Part shown: in pieces, positions 25,965-34,218 of the stretch | How the letters are laid out: every line of letters begins with the position of its first letter | Numbering within the stretch: the first letter of the stretch is position 1 | Source: Magnetococcales bacterium | Lineage (GTDB): Bacteria > Pseudomonadota > Magnetococcia > Magnetococcales > Magnetaquicoccaceae | DNA length: 36,738 nucleotides | Direction: 5' to 3' | Assembly (NCBI GenBank): GCA_015232825.1 | Contig: JADFYY010000010.1 | Coordinates: 1-36,738, forward strand | Program-made: the position numbers and the translations under genes | Notes under the pieces: generated by a model | The model's database searches: none | The model's input: the letters and a program-made list of their open reading frames with translations, nothing else | What the model was told of the DNA's origin: nothing

Positions 25965-26312
25965 TCATGCGGCATGGAGCGGGGTGATTTCCATACGTAA
26001 TCGATCAAGCATCGAATTTTTGGCCATTTCAATATCGTATTGGGTTTGTAACCCTATCCAGTATTCTGGGGAGTGATCGAAAAACAAACCTAGGCGCAAA
26101 GCCATTTCTGCCGTTACTGGGCGATGAGCATGAATGATCTGACCGATTTGTATAGCCGAAATGCCAATCGATTTGGCCAGTTGGTATTGGCTGAGTCCCA
26201 GTTCATCTATGATTTCTTTCAGAAATTCGCCTGGATGTATGGGAGAAATGCGTTCCCCAGTGGTTATATCATCTATGTTGAGATGTTGGATATCTTCCAT
26301 TTGGATGGTCAT
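25965..26312 (-). CDS. higA: HigA-family antitoxin (HTH XRE type)
   Basis: 115 residues. The diagnostic IHPGEFLKEIIDELGLSQYQLAKSIGISAIQIGQII covers the start of the HigA/VapI domain and its helix-turn-helix, followed by PVTAEMALRLGLFF and YWIGLQTQYD. AAGGAG lies five bases before the ATG. The gene follows the toxin by nine bases; toxin-first order is normal for higBA. It should neutralise HigB and repress the shared promoter. The N-terminal 23 residues before IHPG are somewhat longer than usual. Confidence 0.93.
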   Translation of the reverse strand: MTIQMEDIQHLNIDDITTGERISPIHPGEFLKEIIDELGLSQYQLAKSIGISAIQIGQIIHAHRPVTAEMALRLGLFFDHSPEYWIGLQTQYDIEMAKNSMLDRLRMEITPLHAA

Positions 26313-26321
26313 AGTATCTCC

Positions 26322-26603
26322 TTAATGGTAGTCAACAATTTCCACATCAAAAGCATCTTTATCCATGAATCGGAAGCAAACCCTCCATTGGTCATTAATC
26401 CGAATGCTCCATTGATCTTCTCGTTTCCCCGTTAGTTTTTCCAAACGGTTGGATGGAGGCAGACGAAGATCATCCACTCGCAAAGCATTATGAATTTGGA
26501 TCAGCCGCATTCGGGCGCGTATGACGATTCCTGGTGGTATTTCTTTGACAAACCGGCCAATGAAAACGGCAGCAGTCATCTTGTCGGAGAAGGTCTTGAT
26601 CAT
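26322..26603 (-). CDS. higB: HigB-family toxin (RelE superfamily, mRNA interferase)
   Basis: 93 residues from ATG 26603, giving the family's characteristic start (MIKTFSDKMTAAVF). Later motifs are LRLPPSNRLEKLTG, KREDQWSIRINDQWRVCFRF and the final VEIVDYH. HigB cleaves mRNA on the translating ribosome. Longer starts (ATG 26633 or TTG 26639) would add 10-12 untypical residues. No strong ribosome site precedes 26603. Pairing with higA nine bases downstream makes the call secure. Confidence 0.92.
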   Translation of the reverse strand: MIKTFSDKMTAAVFIGRFVKEIPPGIVIRARMRLIQIHNALRVDDLRLPPSNRLEKLTGKREDQWSIRINDQWRVCFRFMDKDAFDVEIVDYH

Positions 26604-27035
26604 GGATGCACGAGGCCGCGTGTCGAAGGTCATCACCAACGCTTTGCCAATCGCTCAACAAAGCAAGAGAATCAAACTCGTCTGCATCTGTGATAGTCAT
26701 CGGTCTGAACGTCGATGCCGTCTGACCTGAAGTGCTGATTTTATTGGTATTGTTATAAAACTTACTATTCTCTATGCTTAAAAAAAAGCTCACTGCGCTA
26801 CTAGCACCAATGATAAAATTTTTTAGGATTGGGTTCATGGAGTCTTCCAAAACAGCCAAGTTTTTAAGTGAATTCATACGGTCCTATGTCAGTTAAAGAA
26901 AGTCAAATCTTACAATCACTACATGCACAGGACTACCAAATCCAGCATTCAGCACCATGGAACCCAAATAGAGCCATAAATAATTTTTTAATTGAACCAG
27001 AAAGAACGTTCTGTGATGGCTTCATATTATAAACA
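26604..27035. other. 432-base stretch between two toxin-antitoxin modules; only doubtful ORFs
   Basis: No convincing gene is visible. A minus-strand frame from 26877 (ATG, with AGGA four bases upstream) reads about 80 plausible residues beginning MNSLKNLAVLEDSMN, with a middle segment MTITDADEFDSLALLSDWQ, but then continues through higB in another frame to 26488, so its 3' end is suspect. A divergent plus-strand frame at 26886-27032 gives 48 residues beginning MSVKESQILQSLHAQD. Both may be remnants of genes broken when the flanking modules arrived. The higB promoter must lie here. Confidence 0.4.
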
Positions 27036-27500
27036 TTAATTTGTTTCACCAGCTAATCTTAATATATCAACATACAGTTCATTTTCAAAGAATTCTCCAT
27101 TCGCCAACATTAAATCTAAATATTTTTTTACTGACTTAATTAGCCCTTTTTTTTTGAAAAACACCAACAATGAGTAGGTTGTTAATGGTATTAAATTATA
27201 CTGCAATGCCTTTTTCGTTGCCTTCTTATCATCCGTACAAATAACAGGGATATTTCTTTCAACAGCAATACTGATAACCTCTAACTCTCCAAGACCAATC
27301 CCAGAAATTTTTAATAATTTAGAAACACAAACAATCTCAAAAAATGATTTATTAAGTTCAATTTTACTAAAATAATCCATGCATTCGTTTTTAACTGCTT
27401 CTGGCACAATAATTTTATCGAATAACCCACCAAGATAATCAATTATCATAGCTTTTCTAAGCTTTATGATAACATTTGTATCGAGTATTGCGATATTCAT
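27036..27500 (-). CDS. PIN-domain toxin (VapC-like ribonuclease)
   Basis: 154 residues. ILDTNVIIKL opens the PIN fold with the first metal-binding Asp (D7). IGLGELEVISIA supplies a mid-domain Glu, and VICTDDKKATKKA supplies the later acidic residues. Such proteins cut tRNA or rRNA when unpaired from their antitoxin. It starts three bases after the stop of the UPF0175-like gene, a common pairing. The DNA is much more AT-rich than the neighbouring genes, pointing to recent acquisition. Confidence 0.85.
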   Translation of the reverse strand: MNIAILDTNVIIKLRKAMIIDYLGGLFDKIIVPEAVKNECMDYFSKIELNKSFFEIVCVSKLLKISGIGLGELEVISIAVERNIPVICTDDKKATKKALQYNLIPLTTYSLLVFFKKKGLIKSVKKYLDLMLANGEFFENELYVDILRLAGETN

Positions 27501-27503
27501 GGA

Positions 27504-27788
27504 TTATAAATCAAGTCCTAAATTTACAGCAACTTTTGTCATGTTTTCTTTCATTACAGAATCTAGATCACTCCCTAAACTTCTGCTTGTCGGAATACCT
27601 ATACCATGTAAAAATTGTTTAGCTTCCTCTATGTTAAAATTTAAAAGCTCAGAGAGTTTTCCTATACTAATTTGAGAATTCAAATATTTCCAAACAATAT
27701 ATGCTTGTTCAAAATCATTTGATAGATTTTTTGTTTGAACTTGTTCACCTTCAAAAACAATGTCCCTAATAGCAATAGTAACAGTCAT
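27504..27788 (-). CDS. UPF0175-like antitoxin partner of the PIN-domain toxin
   Basis: 94 residues. The second half (YLNSQISIGKLSELLNFNIE, then EAKQFLHGIGIPTSR) matches the UPF0175 pattern, in which a helix-turn-helix-like segment ends in G-I-P. ATG 27788 is chosen because GGAGGG lies seven bases upstream; a TTG at 27803 is the alternative. It follows hisC by 18 bases and precedes the PIN gene by three, so it may be read from the hisC transcript. Also AT-rich. The protein is a bit longer at both ends than typical UPF0175 members. Confidence 0.72.
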   Translation of the reverse strand: MTVTIAIRDIVFEGEQVQTKNLSNDFEQAYIVWKYLNSQISIGKLSELLNFNIEEAKQFLHGIGIPTSRSLGSDLDSVMKENMTKVAVNLGLDL

Positions 27789-27806
27789 CTTTTTGCCCTC
27801 CAATTT

Positions 27807-28889
27807 TCACGGATAAACTCGTTCTTTTAGTTTATTTGTGTAAAGTAAAAATTTTGTTATAAATTTTTCCATCTCCTCCAAAGGCCCCAAAGTCAAACGA
27901 AAGGTCTTGAGCAAGGAAGGGGCGACCATGGGTCTGACCAAGATGCCCTGCTCTTTCATGGCAGCCACAGCTTGGTCGCGGTCTAAGGGTTGAACCAACA
28001 TGAAATTGGCTGAAGCTGGGAAAAATTGGACTCCATGTTCCCGAAAGGCGTTTTCAACAAAGGGTTTTCCCTGAGTCATGACCTCACGCACATACCCTTG
28101 TGATAGGTGCAAGAGGTCCAATTGCGCGGAGGCTACAGCCACGGCACAGGCGTTGACATCAAAGGGGCCGCGCACTTTGTTCAATTCACCAATCATCTCT
28201 GGATGGGCAATGACATAGCCAAGACGCAATCCAGCCATGGCAAACGCCTTGGAAAAGGTGCGAATCACGATTAAATTACTATGGTTGCGTAATAACTCCA
28301 AACAGGTGATCCCGGTAAATTCAAAATAGGCCTCGTCTACCAAAATCGGAAGATTGGGATGTCGAGCCAATACCGTCTGAATGATCTCCATCGGTACGGT
28401 GGAACCCGTCGGATTGTTGGGGTTGATCAATACAACCAGTCGGGTGTTGGCGTTGATGGCTTCCAGAAAGGAGTCCGATGGAAAACTTAAATCCGCATTA
28501 AACGGCACCCCTTGCACTTGGGCACCAATGATCTTGGCCGCATGCGAGAATATGGGAAACTCTGGTTGGGCCACCACCATGCCATCACCAGGATCAAGAA
28601 AGGCGCGTAAGACAATCTCAATGCCCTGATCCGAACCATTGGTCAGGATCAATTGATTTTCATCAACCCCTACATACGCCGCCAGCTTGGGGAGAAATTC
28701 AAGGTATTCGGGATAACGAGAGGCCGCACCACTCTCCCAGAAACGTTCCAAGGCCGGTCGAATCTCTGGGGGAAGCGCGCGGGTGTTCTCATTTAAATCC
28801 AGACGAAGGTAGCGCGTGCGGTCCAGACCAGTCCAGGGTGGGGCATAGGCCGTAAGGGCGTGAATGTTTGGTCGGACACGAATGTTCAT
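27807..28889 (-). CDS. hisC: HisC-like PLP-dependent aminotransferase
   Basis: 360 residues, fold type I. Motifs are LNEN near the N-terminus, TNGSDQGIEIVLRAF, INPNNPTGS, LVDEAYFEF and the PLP-lysine motif TFSKAFAMAGLRLGY with K214. The length and motif spacing fit histidinol-phosphate aminotransferase, which makes histidinol phosphate from imidazole-acetol phosphate and glutamate. The usual N-E-N-P-x-G-P-S near the start is N-E-N-T-R-A-L-P here, so another substrate is possible. AAGGA lies before the ATG. It follows the HAD-HisB fusion by 22 bases on the same strand, which suggests a shared pathway. Confidence 0.82.
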   Translation of the reverse strand: MNIRVRPNIHALTAYAPPWTGLDRTRYLRLDLNENTRALPPEIRPALERFWESGAASRYPEYLEFLPKLAAYVGVDENQLILTNGSDQGIEIVLRAFLDPGDGMVVAQPEFPIFSHAAKIIGAQVQGVPFNADLSFPSDSFLEAINANTRLVVLINPNNPTGSTVPMEIIQTVLARHPNLPILVDEAYFEFTGITCLELLRNHSNLIVIRTFSKAFAMAGLRLGYVIAHPEMIGELNKVRGPFDVNACAVAVASAQLDLLHLSQGYVREVMTQGKPFVENAFREHGVQFFPASANFMLVQPLDRDQAVAAMKEQGILVRPMVAPSLLKTFRLTLGPLEEMEKFITKFLLYTNKLKERVYP

Positions 28890-28911
28890 GGTTCATCCTT
28901 GGCAGATAAGA

Positions 28912-30843
28912 CTATAACAGCGTCGCTTTGACCCCTGGAGGCATTCCCTTGCGCAACGGGTTGATGGCAAAGGTTTCTTGCAGAGCCAATCCCAGATGGT
29001 TAAAAATCATTGGCCACCCGCTCTCTGGGGATGGAATGGTCTGAAAATGTATGACCAAAGAGGCCGAAAGGCCGCCCACCAACCCATCGAGAAAATCATC
29101 CAGATCCTCAGAACGAATGCCATGCAACACATCGTGCCCCACCAAGAATCGTTTGCGCAAGGTCTCTTGCGAGTCATTGAGCGGAATCAGCGAGAGAAAC
29201 TTTCGTCCTTCAACGCTCAATCCAACCCGTAACGGAAAACGTTCCAAATCCTCAGGGTGCCGAATGCTGCTACCCGCACCATTGACTCCGGTCTCCTCCA
29301 TGCGCACTTTGAGGATCTCTAACAATACCCGTCCCAATAATAATCCAGTATCCTCCAAGACGACATGGCTGGAACTCAATGCCAAGGCATGGCACTCCAC
29401 TTGAAGCGAAAAGCCAGCGGCATCCGCTAGACTCTCCAGCAGATTGGGCAAACTGCCTACCCGGATCGATTCCGCGACGTCAAAAGTGAAGTGATGCCCA
29501 AATTGACCCGAAAAATCGACCGTCACTAAGAGTTCACTTTCAGCCGTGGCGCGTATGGCTTTGCAGCGCGTTGCACTGGTCTCCTCCAAGGTGAAACGGC
29601 CTGTAGTCGGGAGAATGAATTGGATTTGGGATTTAGGTGTTGGGGGAACCAAAACCAACATCCGCTGCAAAGCGATACCCAGCGTGCGAAAAATTCCTTC
29701 CCAAGCATGATGCGGATCTTCCGCCCCGCACAGTCGAACCTCAATGTAACCACCGAGCCCCTGCGCGATACCGGTCATCAGCTCCCACATGGGTCGTCCA
29801 GAGGCGGCCTGCTCACAACGCAGATTTAAAAACCATTCCAAGTCAACCCCGCTTGGCAGCAGGGTCGCACCCGGATGGTCCGTGGTCAAATCAATTAAAA
29901 TTTCCGCGCTGCCATCGTCAATCATGCCCAAAGCCGCAGCCCGTTCCGCATGACGCGGAATGGCAGCCAAACGGAGTCCCAACATCCATCCCAACTCGCC
30001 CCATTGATCGTTGTTCCATTCCAAGTGAATCTCTAGGCCGAGACGCCAAGCAATGTGTTCCACCATGTGGCTGATAAAGTCGTTGGGGGTGATAATCCGT
30101 TTTTTGCGAATATCTCCCGGAAAAATGGATAGCTCCAATGGCGTGAAAGCCGTGTAAACGTGATTGGCCATGCCGCACTCTGTTAGGGTGTCAAAGCGGG
30201 TGCCGCCAGTCGTGACTCCTACCGTGTGACACCCAGCCCTGAAACCCGCTTCCAGTCCCAACAACGAGTCCTCTACCACCAGACACTCCGTCGCAGCTAC
30301 TCCCAACTGTTCTATGGCGTATCGATAACAATCTGGGGCTGGTTTCTTTTGAAATCCTTTTATGTCGTTTCCGACCACTAAGTCAAAGGTGTTGCCAATG
30401 CCAGCATGCTGCAAAATGGTCAACACGTCGCGTGTCAGGTTGTTAGAAACCACTGCCATTTTGATATTCAGGCTATGGGCATCCTCTAGGATCTCCTGAA
30501 TGCCAAGCAGCAGATCAAAAGTGGCCTCCAGGCGCAGGGTTTCGTAGGTTTGTAGCATTTTATCCTGTACTGCTGAATCGCAATGGACCTGATGGTTTTC
30601 GCGAAGATAATCAAAAATGCGTTGCCAGAAAGCCGGAGGATGCAAGGCGAATATGGAACGAATGAACTCATCCGGGATGTGAACGCTCTCCCCAAAAAGG
30701 TCTCCAATCAGTTGATTGCAAACCTTGATGTCTAAACCCAGAGAGTCGATGAGTACGCCATCCATGTCCCACAGAATGGCTTTGATCCCAGAGGGCAGAA
30801 GCAGGCGATTGGCCAGAAGTTGTTTGTTTGGCAAAAAGGGCAT
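28912..30843 (-). CDS. HAD phosphatase fused to two degenerate HisB-like (imidazoleglycerol-phosphate dehydratase) domains
   Basis: 643 residues. Residues 20-240 form a beta-phosphoglucomutase-like HAD phosphatase: nucleophile motif LWDMDGVLIDS (D26, D28), VVSNN, GFQKKPAPD and VVEDSLLG. Residues about 250-410 look like one HisB fold (FISHMVEHIAWRLG; later DPHHAWEGIFRTLGIAL). Residues about 420-630 look like a second (GRFTLEETSATR, SSHVVLEDTGLLLG, then a final half without its H-H-x-x-E). Each HisB-like copy keeps only part of the metal-binding histidines. E. coli HisB is also phosphatase plus dehydratase, but its phosphatase is of a different HAD subfamily. Beside hisC, a histidinol-phosphate-type function is plausible; whether the dehydratase parts are active is unclear. 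No clear ribosome site. Confidence 0.8.
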   Translation of the reverse strand: MPFLPNKQLLANRLLLPSGIKAILWDMDGVLIDSLGLDIKVCNQLIGDLFGESVHIPDEFIRSIFALHPPAFWQRIFDYLRENHQVHCDSAVQDKMLQTYETLRLEATFDLLLGIQEILEDAHSLNIKMAVVSNNLTRDVLTILQHAGIGNTFDLVVGNDIKGFQKKPAPDCYRYAIEQLGVAATECLVVEDSLLGLEAGFRAGCHTVGVTTGGTRFDTLTECGMANHVYTAFTPLELSIFPGDIRKKRIITPNDFISHMVEHIAWRLGLEIHLEWNNDQWGELGWMLGLRLAAIPRHAERAAALGMIDDGSAEILIDLTTDHPGATLLPSGVDLEWFLNLRCEQAASGRPMWELMTGIAQGLGGYIEVRLCGAEDPHHAWEGIFRTLGIALQRMLVLVPPTPKSQIQFILPTTGRFTLEETSATRCKAIRATAESELLVTVDFSGQFGHHFTFDVAESIRVGSLPNLLESLADAAGFSLQVECHALALSSSHVVLEDTGLLLGRVLLEILKVRMEETGVNGAGSSIRHPEDLERFPLRVGLSVEGRKFLSLIPLNDSQETLRKRFLVGHDVLHGIRSEDLDDFLDGLVGGLSASLVIHFQTIPSPESGWPMIFNHLGLALQETFAINPLRKGMPPGVKATLL

Positions 30844-30877
30844 TTTAAATCAACCACTTGTTTTTAATGTGAATGGT

Positions 30878-31933
30878 TTAGTCGCAAATTGTCTTTTTGA
30901 TGGAAAGCATAACGTCCATCCCATTAAGCAAGGCCTCAACGACCTGTGGGTCAAAGTGGGAGCCACTCTCCCGGCTAATGAGTGCGATGGTATCTTCGAT
31001 GGACCACGCTGGCTTATAGGGTCGCACAGAGGTCAGAGCATCAAAAACATCCGCCACGGCGCAAATGCGACTCTCGATGGGGATCTCTTCCCCCTTCAGC
31101 CCCTTTGGATAGCCAGTACCATTCCATTTTTCGTGATGGGTGAGGGCGATCAAATGGGCTGTGATCAAGGGTTCCTCATGGTAGCCGGAAAGAATGTTGC
31201 CGCCAATGAGAGTATGGGTTTTGATGACCTCAAACTCCTCTGGATCCAGACGACCTGGCTTGAGAAGAATACGGTCCGGTATGCCAATTTTGCCAACATC
31301 ATGCATGGGAGTGGCATTGAGAATCAGGTCGCAGTGCGTTTCCGGCAAACCCATTTGACGAGCAAGATGAGCGGAAAATTGTCCCATCCTGATCACATGT
31401 TGACCGGTTTCATTGTCACGGTACTCAGCGGCTCGACCCAGACAACGGATTACTTCCAGGCGAGTCTCATGCAATTGTCGGGTTCTTTCGTTGATTTTTT
31501 CTTCCATGCGCTTGTAAAGCAGGCGCACTGTGAGCATGTTGCGAATGCGTGAGAGTACTTCCGATGGGTTGAATGGTTTGTTGAGAAAATCTTGCGCACC
31601 ATGAGCCAAGGCTTCCAGTCGGGTGGTCTCTTCGGTGTTGGCTGTGATAACCAAAATAGGCAGATAAGCGTCAATTTCAATGCGTCCTAACGCCTGCATG
31701 ACCATAATGCCACTCATGTGCGGCATTTCTAAGTCTAAGAGCATTAGATCAAAGCGTTGTTGTTTCCATAAGGGTTCAACTTGGCGTGGATCATCCAGGG
31801 TGACCACATTGCTGTAACCATGCTGTCGCAGTAAGCTTTTAAGAACAATCAGGTTTAATTTCTGATCATCCACAATGAGGATACGCGCTTGAGTGCGTTC
31901 AACGTCTAGGCTGGAATCAATGGAAACGGGCAT
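30878..31933 (-). CDS. Response regulator with HD-GYP phosphodiesterase output
   Basis: 351 residues. The receiver domain (17-135) has ILIVDDQ, the phospho-acceptor in LMLLDLEMPHMSG and FLNKPFNP. A linker coiled coil follows (KRMEEKINERTRQL). The HD-GYP domain has AEYRDNETGQHVIRMG, MHDVGKIGIPD, HHEKWNGTGYPKGLKGEEIP and ADVFDALTS. All catalytic residues appear present, so c-di-GMP hydrolysis (RpfG type) is expected. It heads a minus-strand run with the HAD-HisB and HisC-like genes (gap of 34 bases). No cognate kinase is adjacent; the hybrid kinase at the left end is a remote possibility only. Confidence 0.93.
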   Translation of the reverse strand: MPVSIDSSLDVERTQARILIVDDQKLNLIVLKSLLRQHGYSNVVTLDDPRQVEPLWKQQRFDLMLLDLEMPHMSGIMVMQALGRIEIDAYLPILVITANTEETTRLEALAHGAQDFLNKPFNPSEVLSRIRNMLTVRLLYKRMEEKINERTRQLHETRLEVIRCLGRAAEYRDNETGQHVIRMGQFSAHLARQMGLPETHCDLILNATPMHDVGKIGIPDRILLKPGRLDPEEFEVIKTHTLIGGNILSGYHEEPLITAHLIALTHHEKWNGTGYPKGLKGEEIPIESRICAVADVFDALTSVRPYKPAWSIEDTIALISRESGSHFDPQVVEALLNGMDVMLSIKKTICD

Positions 31934-32056
31934 GGTATAACTTTACCTGAAGGCAAGACAGCATCGGTATGCGAATATTTTTCAAAAATACAGGTTCATT
32001 TGTCAACTATATCGACTGATTTCTATCTGTTCAAGTTTTAATCGATGGAGATTTTC

Positions 32057-33157
32057 ATGGTGAAGATTGATTCTCAATCAGCCGCTTGGCTGGTAGGATT
32101 GCGCGAAGAGGTGGCAGGCTTTATGGCGGGTTTGCGCTACGGGGATCAACCGGGTCGATATCTTCCCTGTTACAGTGGAGCGACAAAGGTTGGACGCACG
32201 GCAGGGTTGGGATTTAGTTGTTTTGCCAATAAAATTGAATATACCATTGGGTTGTGGGATACGCGCTCCCACCAGGAGCAACAGGCTTGGCTCGATTTCA
32301 TTCGATCCTATCAACGCATTTCCGAGGCCGAGGCCCCTTTTATGGATCCGTTTCTCCTGGATGGGATCCCCCTGCCCAAGGAACATTTTTTGGTGCAGAT
32401 GCGGCGGTGGCTATCTGGATTGCCCGCACCTTCTCCCAAACAAGATGCGATTCTGGCAGAGACTAAACAGGCTCTGGCCACCTTGGCACAGCACAACGAA
32501 ACGCCATGGAAACCCTTCAGCGGGTTTCCTTTACAGGAGAAACAACTGAATACCCGATTGCGGCAGCTCGATTGGTCGCAACCTTGGAGTGCCGGTGCCA
32601 AAACAGCACTGCTTGCGGTATTTATCCAGACTCAAGGGATAGAGAGGGCTTTGGCGGCTGTGGTGAGCCGTTTTCTAGATTCTCTGGCTGACCCCAAAAC
32701 CGGTGGATACTTTTTATCCAATCAGGTTCCTTTGCGTGGTCAGTTGATCAATGGGGCGATGAAGGTTCTCAACGCCTTGGATTGGCTTGAAATGCCGATT
32801 CATTATCCAGAGGCATTGATTGATACGTGCTTGTTACAAGGACCGCCACCGGCTGGATGTCATGTGGTGGATTGGGTGTATGTGGTCCATCGTTGTGGGT
32901 TGCAAACCGATCATCGTCTCGGGGAAATTCAAGAGAAATGCAAAGAGATCATTGCGCTGATTCGTACCCATCAGAATCGGGATAAAGGATTTTCCTATGC
33001 CCCTGGCAAGGCGCAAGAGGGGTACTATGGCGCGAAAATCTCCTTGGGACACGATGAAGGGGATATCCATGGAACTTGCTTGTTGACTTGGGCTCTGGCC
33101 ATGATTTTGGAGATTTTGGAGTGGCCTCATTTGGGTTGGAAAGTCATCCGACCATAA
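32057..33157 (+). CDS. Unknown protein with prenyltransferase/terpene-cyclase-like alpha-toroid features
   Basis: 366 residues from ATG 32057, which has GGAG six bases upstream; an ATG at 32045 lacks a ribosome site. No signal peptide or membrane helix. The C-terminal half has helical repeats with glycine-aromatic turns (DPKTGGYFLSN, then NRDKGFSYAPGKAQEGYYG, then GDIHGTCLLTWALAMILEIL), a pattern seen in alpha/alpha-toroid proteins such as squalene-hopene cyclases and prenyltransferase beta subunits. No catalytic D-x-D-D or zinc site is evident. Its 3' end overlaps the convergent glycosyltransferase gene by 14 bases. The function is not recognised. Confidence 0.72.
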   Translation: MVKIDSQSAAWLVGLREEVAGFMAGLRYGDQPGRYLPCYSGATKVGRTAGLGFSCFANKIEYTIGLWDTRSHQEQQAWLDFIRSYQRISEAEAPFMDPFLLDGIPLPKEHFLVQMRRWLSGLPAPSPKQDAILAETKQALATLAQHNETPWKPFSGFPLQEKQLNTRLRQLDWSQPWSAGAKTALLAVFIQTQGIERALAAVVSRFLDSLADPKTGGYFLSNQVPLRGQLINGAMKVLNALDWLEMPIHYPEALIDTCLLQGPPPAGCHVVDWVYVVHRCGLQTDHRLGEIQEKCKEIIALIRTHQNRDKGFSYAPGKAQEGYYGAKISLGHDEGDIHGTCLLTWALAMILEILEWPHLGWKVIRP

Positions 33158-34166
33158 ATCTTTTTAATTCCCTACGCAGTGAAGCCAGGGTTTGCCATTT
33201 ATCATAACGCCACATGGCGATTAATAGAGTTTTTTGGTCACGTAATAAGGGCAGATGGCGTGCTAGACGCCATAAACGATCCAAAAGGCGAGCTTGCAGG
33301 TCAGATAACGTTTTGGGATTGAGCCCCTCCCCAACGGCAAAGGCGGCAAAAAGTTTGAGCAATAATAATGCCGTTTCTACGCTTTCCCCACGGGTCGGCC
33401 AGGAAGATGTGGCCAATGTGCGCATGGCCTTGATCTCTTGCAGGCTCCAGGGCCGATCTGGTACGAGAGAGAGAATGCGTTGACGCATAACACCGAGAGC
33501 GTTTTCAATTTGCTGTGAGTAATGGATTGTGCTGATCCGATTATCATGATGACGGTAATAGACCAAAGGCGCGGCAAGATTGGCTCCTTGGGTTGCTGTC
33601 AATAGACGACCCCACAGTTCAAAATCTTGTCCAAAACGCAACGATTCATCATAAGGGTGTTGTAAGCCTAATTCGCGGCGGAATATCGTCGAGGTGTGAT
33701 AAAAGGGGTTATCATAAAGTAATTGCCATTTGATTTCCGTGTGATCTGTGGGGTTTAGCAGGGTTTGATTGGCAATTTTTCCTTGGGAATCGATCAGGAT
33801 GGATCCGGTTCCCAGTAAGCCAACTTCTGGATGGTTGGCCAAGAAAGCCATTTGTTTTTCCAATCGTTGGGGGAGGGAGATGTCGTCTGCGTCTTGTCGG
33901 GCGATCCATTCGCCGCGTGCTAGGCGAATTCCCTTGTTTAGAGACTTGGTCAGACCCAGATTGGATGGATTGCGTACCAGGACAATGCGGGAATCCCGTC
34001 GCGCCCAGGCGGCCAGTAGTGCGGGAGTTGCGTCTGTGGAAGCGTCATCGATTAGTAAAAATTCGAAATCAGTGAAACTTTGCGCCAGAACGCTTTCAAT
34101 GGCGGCGTCGAGATACAAGGCACCATTGAAAACACTGGTCAATACGGTGATGGGTAACGGGCTCAT
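33144..34166 (-). CDS. Family 2 glycosyltransferase
   Basis: 340 residues. PLPITVLTSVFNGALYLDAAIESVL opens the GT-A fold. FEFLLIDDASTDAT carries the nucleotide-binding Asp, WIARQDADDISLPQRLEKQ the D-x-D metal motif, and LRFGQDFELWGRLL the likely catalytic E-D/D-W region. It transfers a sugar from an NDP donor, probably in surface polysaccharide synthesis, in keeping with the dTDP-sugar genes upstream. ATG 34166 is chosen because the domain begins there and the hisD terminator lies just upstream; the frame is open to 34331 but that would overlap hisD. No good ribosome site is visible, so the start is uncertain. About 120 C-terminal residues are helical and unassigned. Confidence 0.87.
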   Translation of the reverse strand: MSPLPITVLTSVFNGALYLDAAIESVLAQSFTDFEFLLIDDASTDATPALLAAWARRDSRIVLVRNPSNLGLTKSLNKGIRLARGEWIARQDADDISLPQRLEKQMAFLANHPEVGLLGTGSILIDSQGKIANQTLLNPTDHTEIKWQLLYDNPFYHTSTIFRRELGLQHPYDESLRFGQDFELWGRLLTATQGANLAAPLVYYRHHDNRISTIHYSQQIENALGVMRQRILSLVPDRPWSLQEIKAMRTLATSSWPTRGESVETALLLLKLFAAFAVGEGLNPKTLSDLQARLLDRLWRLARHLPLLRDQKTLLIAMWRYDKWQTLASLRRELKRFMVG

Positions 34167-34173
34167 GAGAGGG

Positions 34174-34205
34174 GGAGAGAAAAACCCCTGCTGATCGCAG
34201 GGGTT
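34174..34205 (-). terminator. Rho-independent terminator after hisD
   Basis: Read on the minus strand, AACCCCTGC and GCAGGGGTT form a perfect nine-base stem with a five-base loop, followed by TTTCTCTC. It lies 14 bases after the hisD stop codon and immediately before the glycosyltransferase start, so it should separate the two or make read-through the limiting step. Confidence 0.78.
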
Positions 34206-34218
34206 GTATACAAGACGA

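Noticed and set aside
26488-26877. 129-codon minus-strand frame starting MNSLKNLAVLEDSMN
   Set aside because: Its last third runs through higB in another frame and reads as nonsense rich in Cys, His and Arg. At most the first 80 codons are a remnant, so it is described under the gap only.
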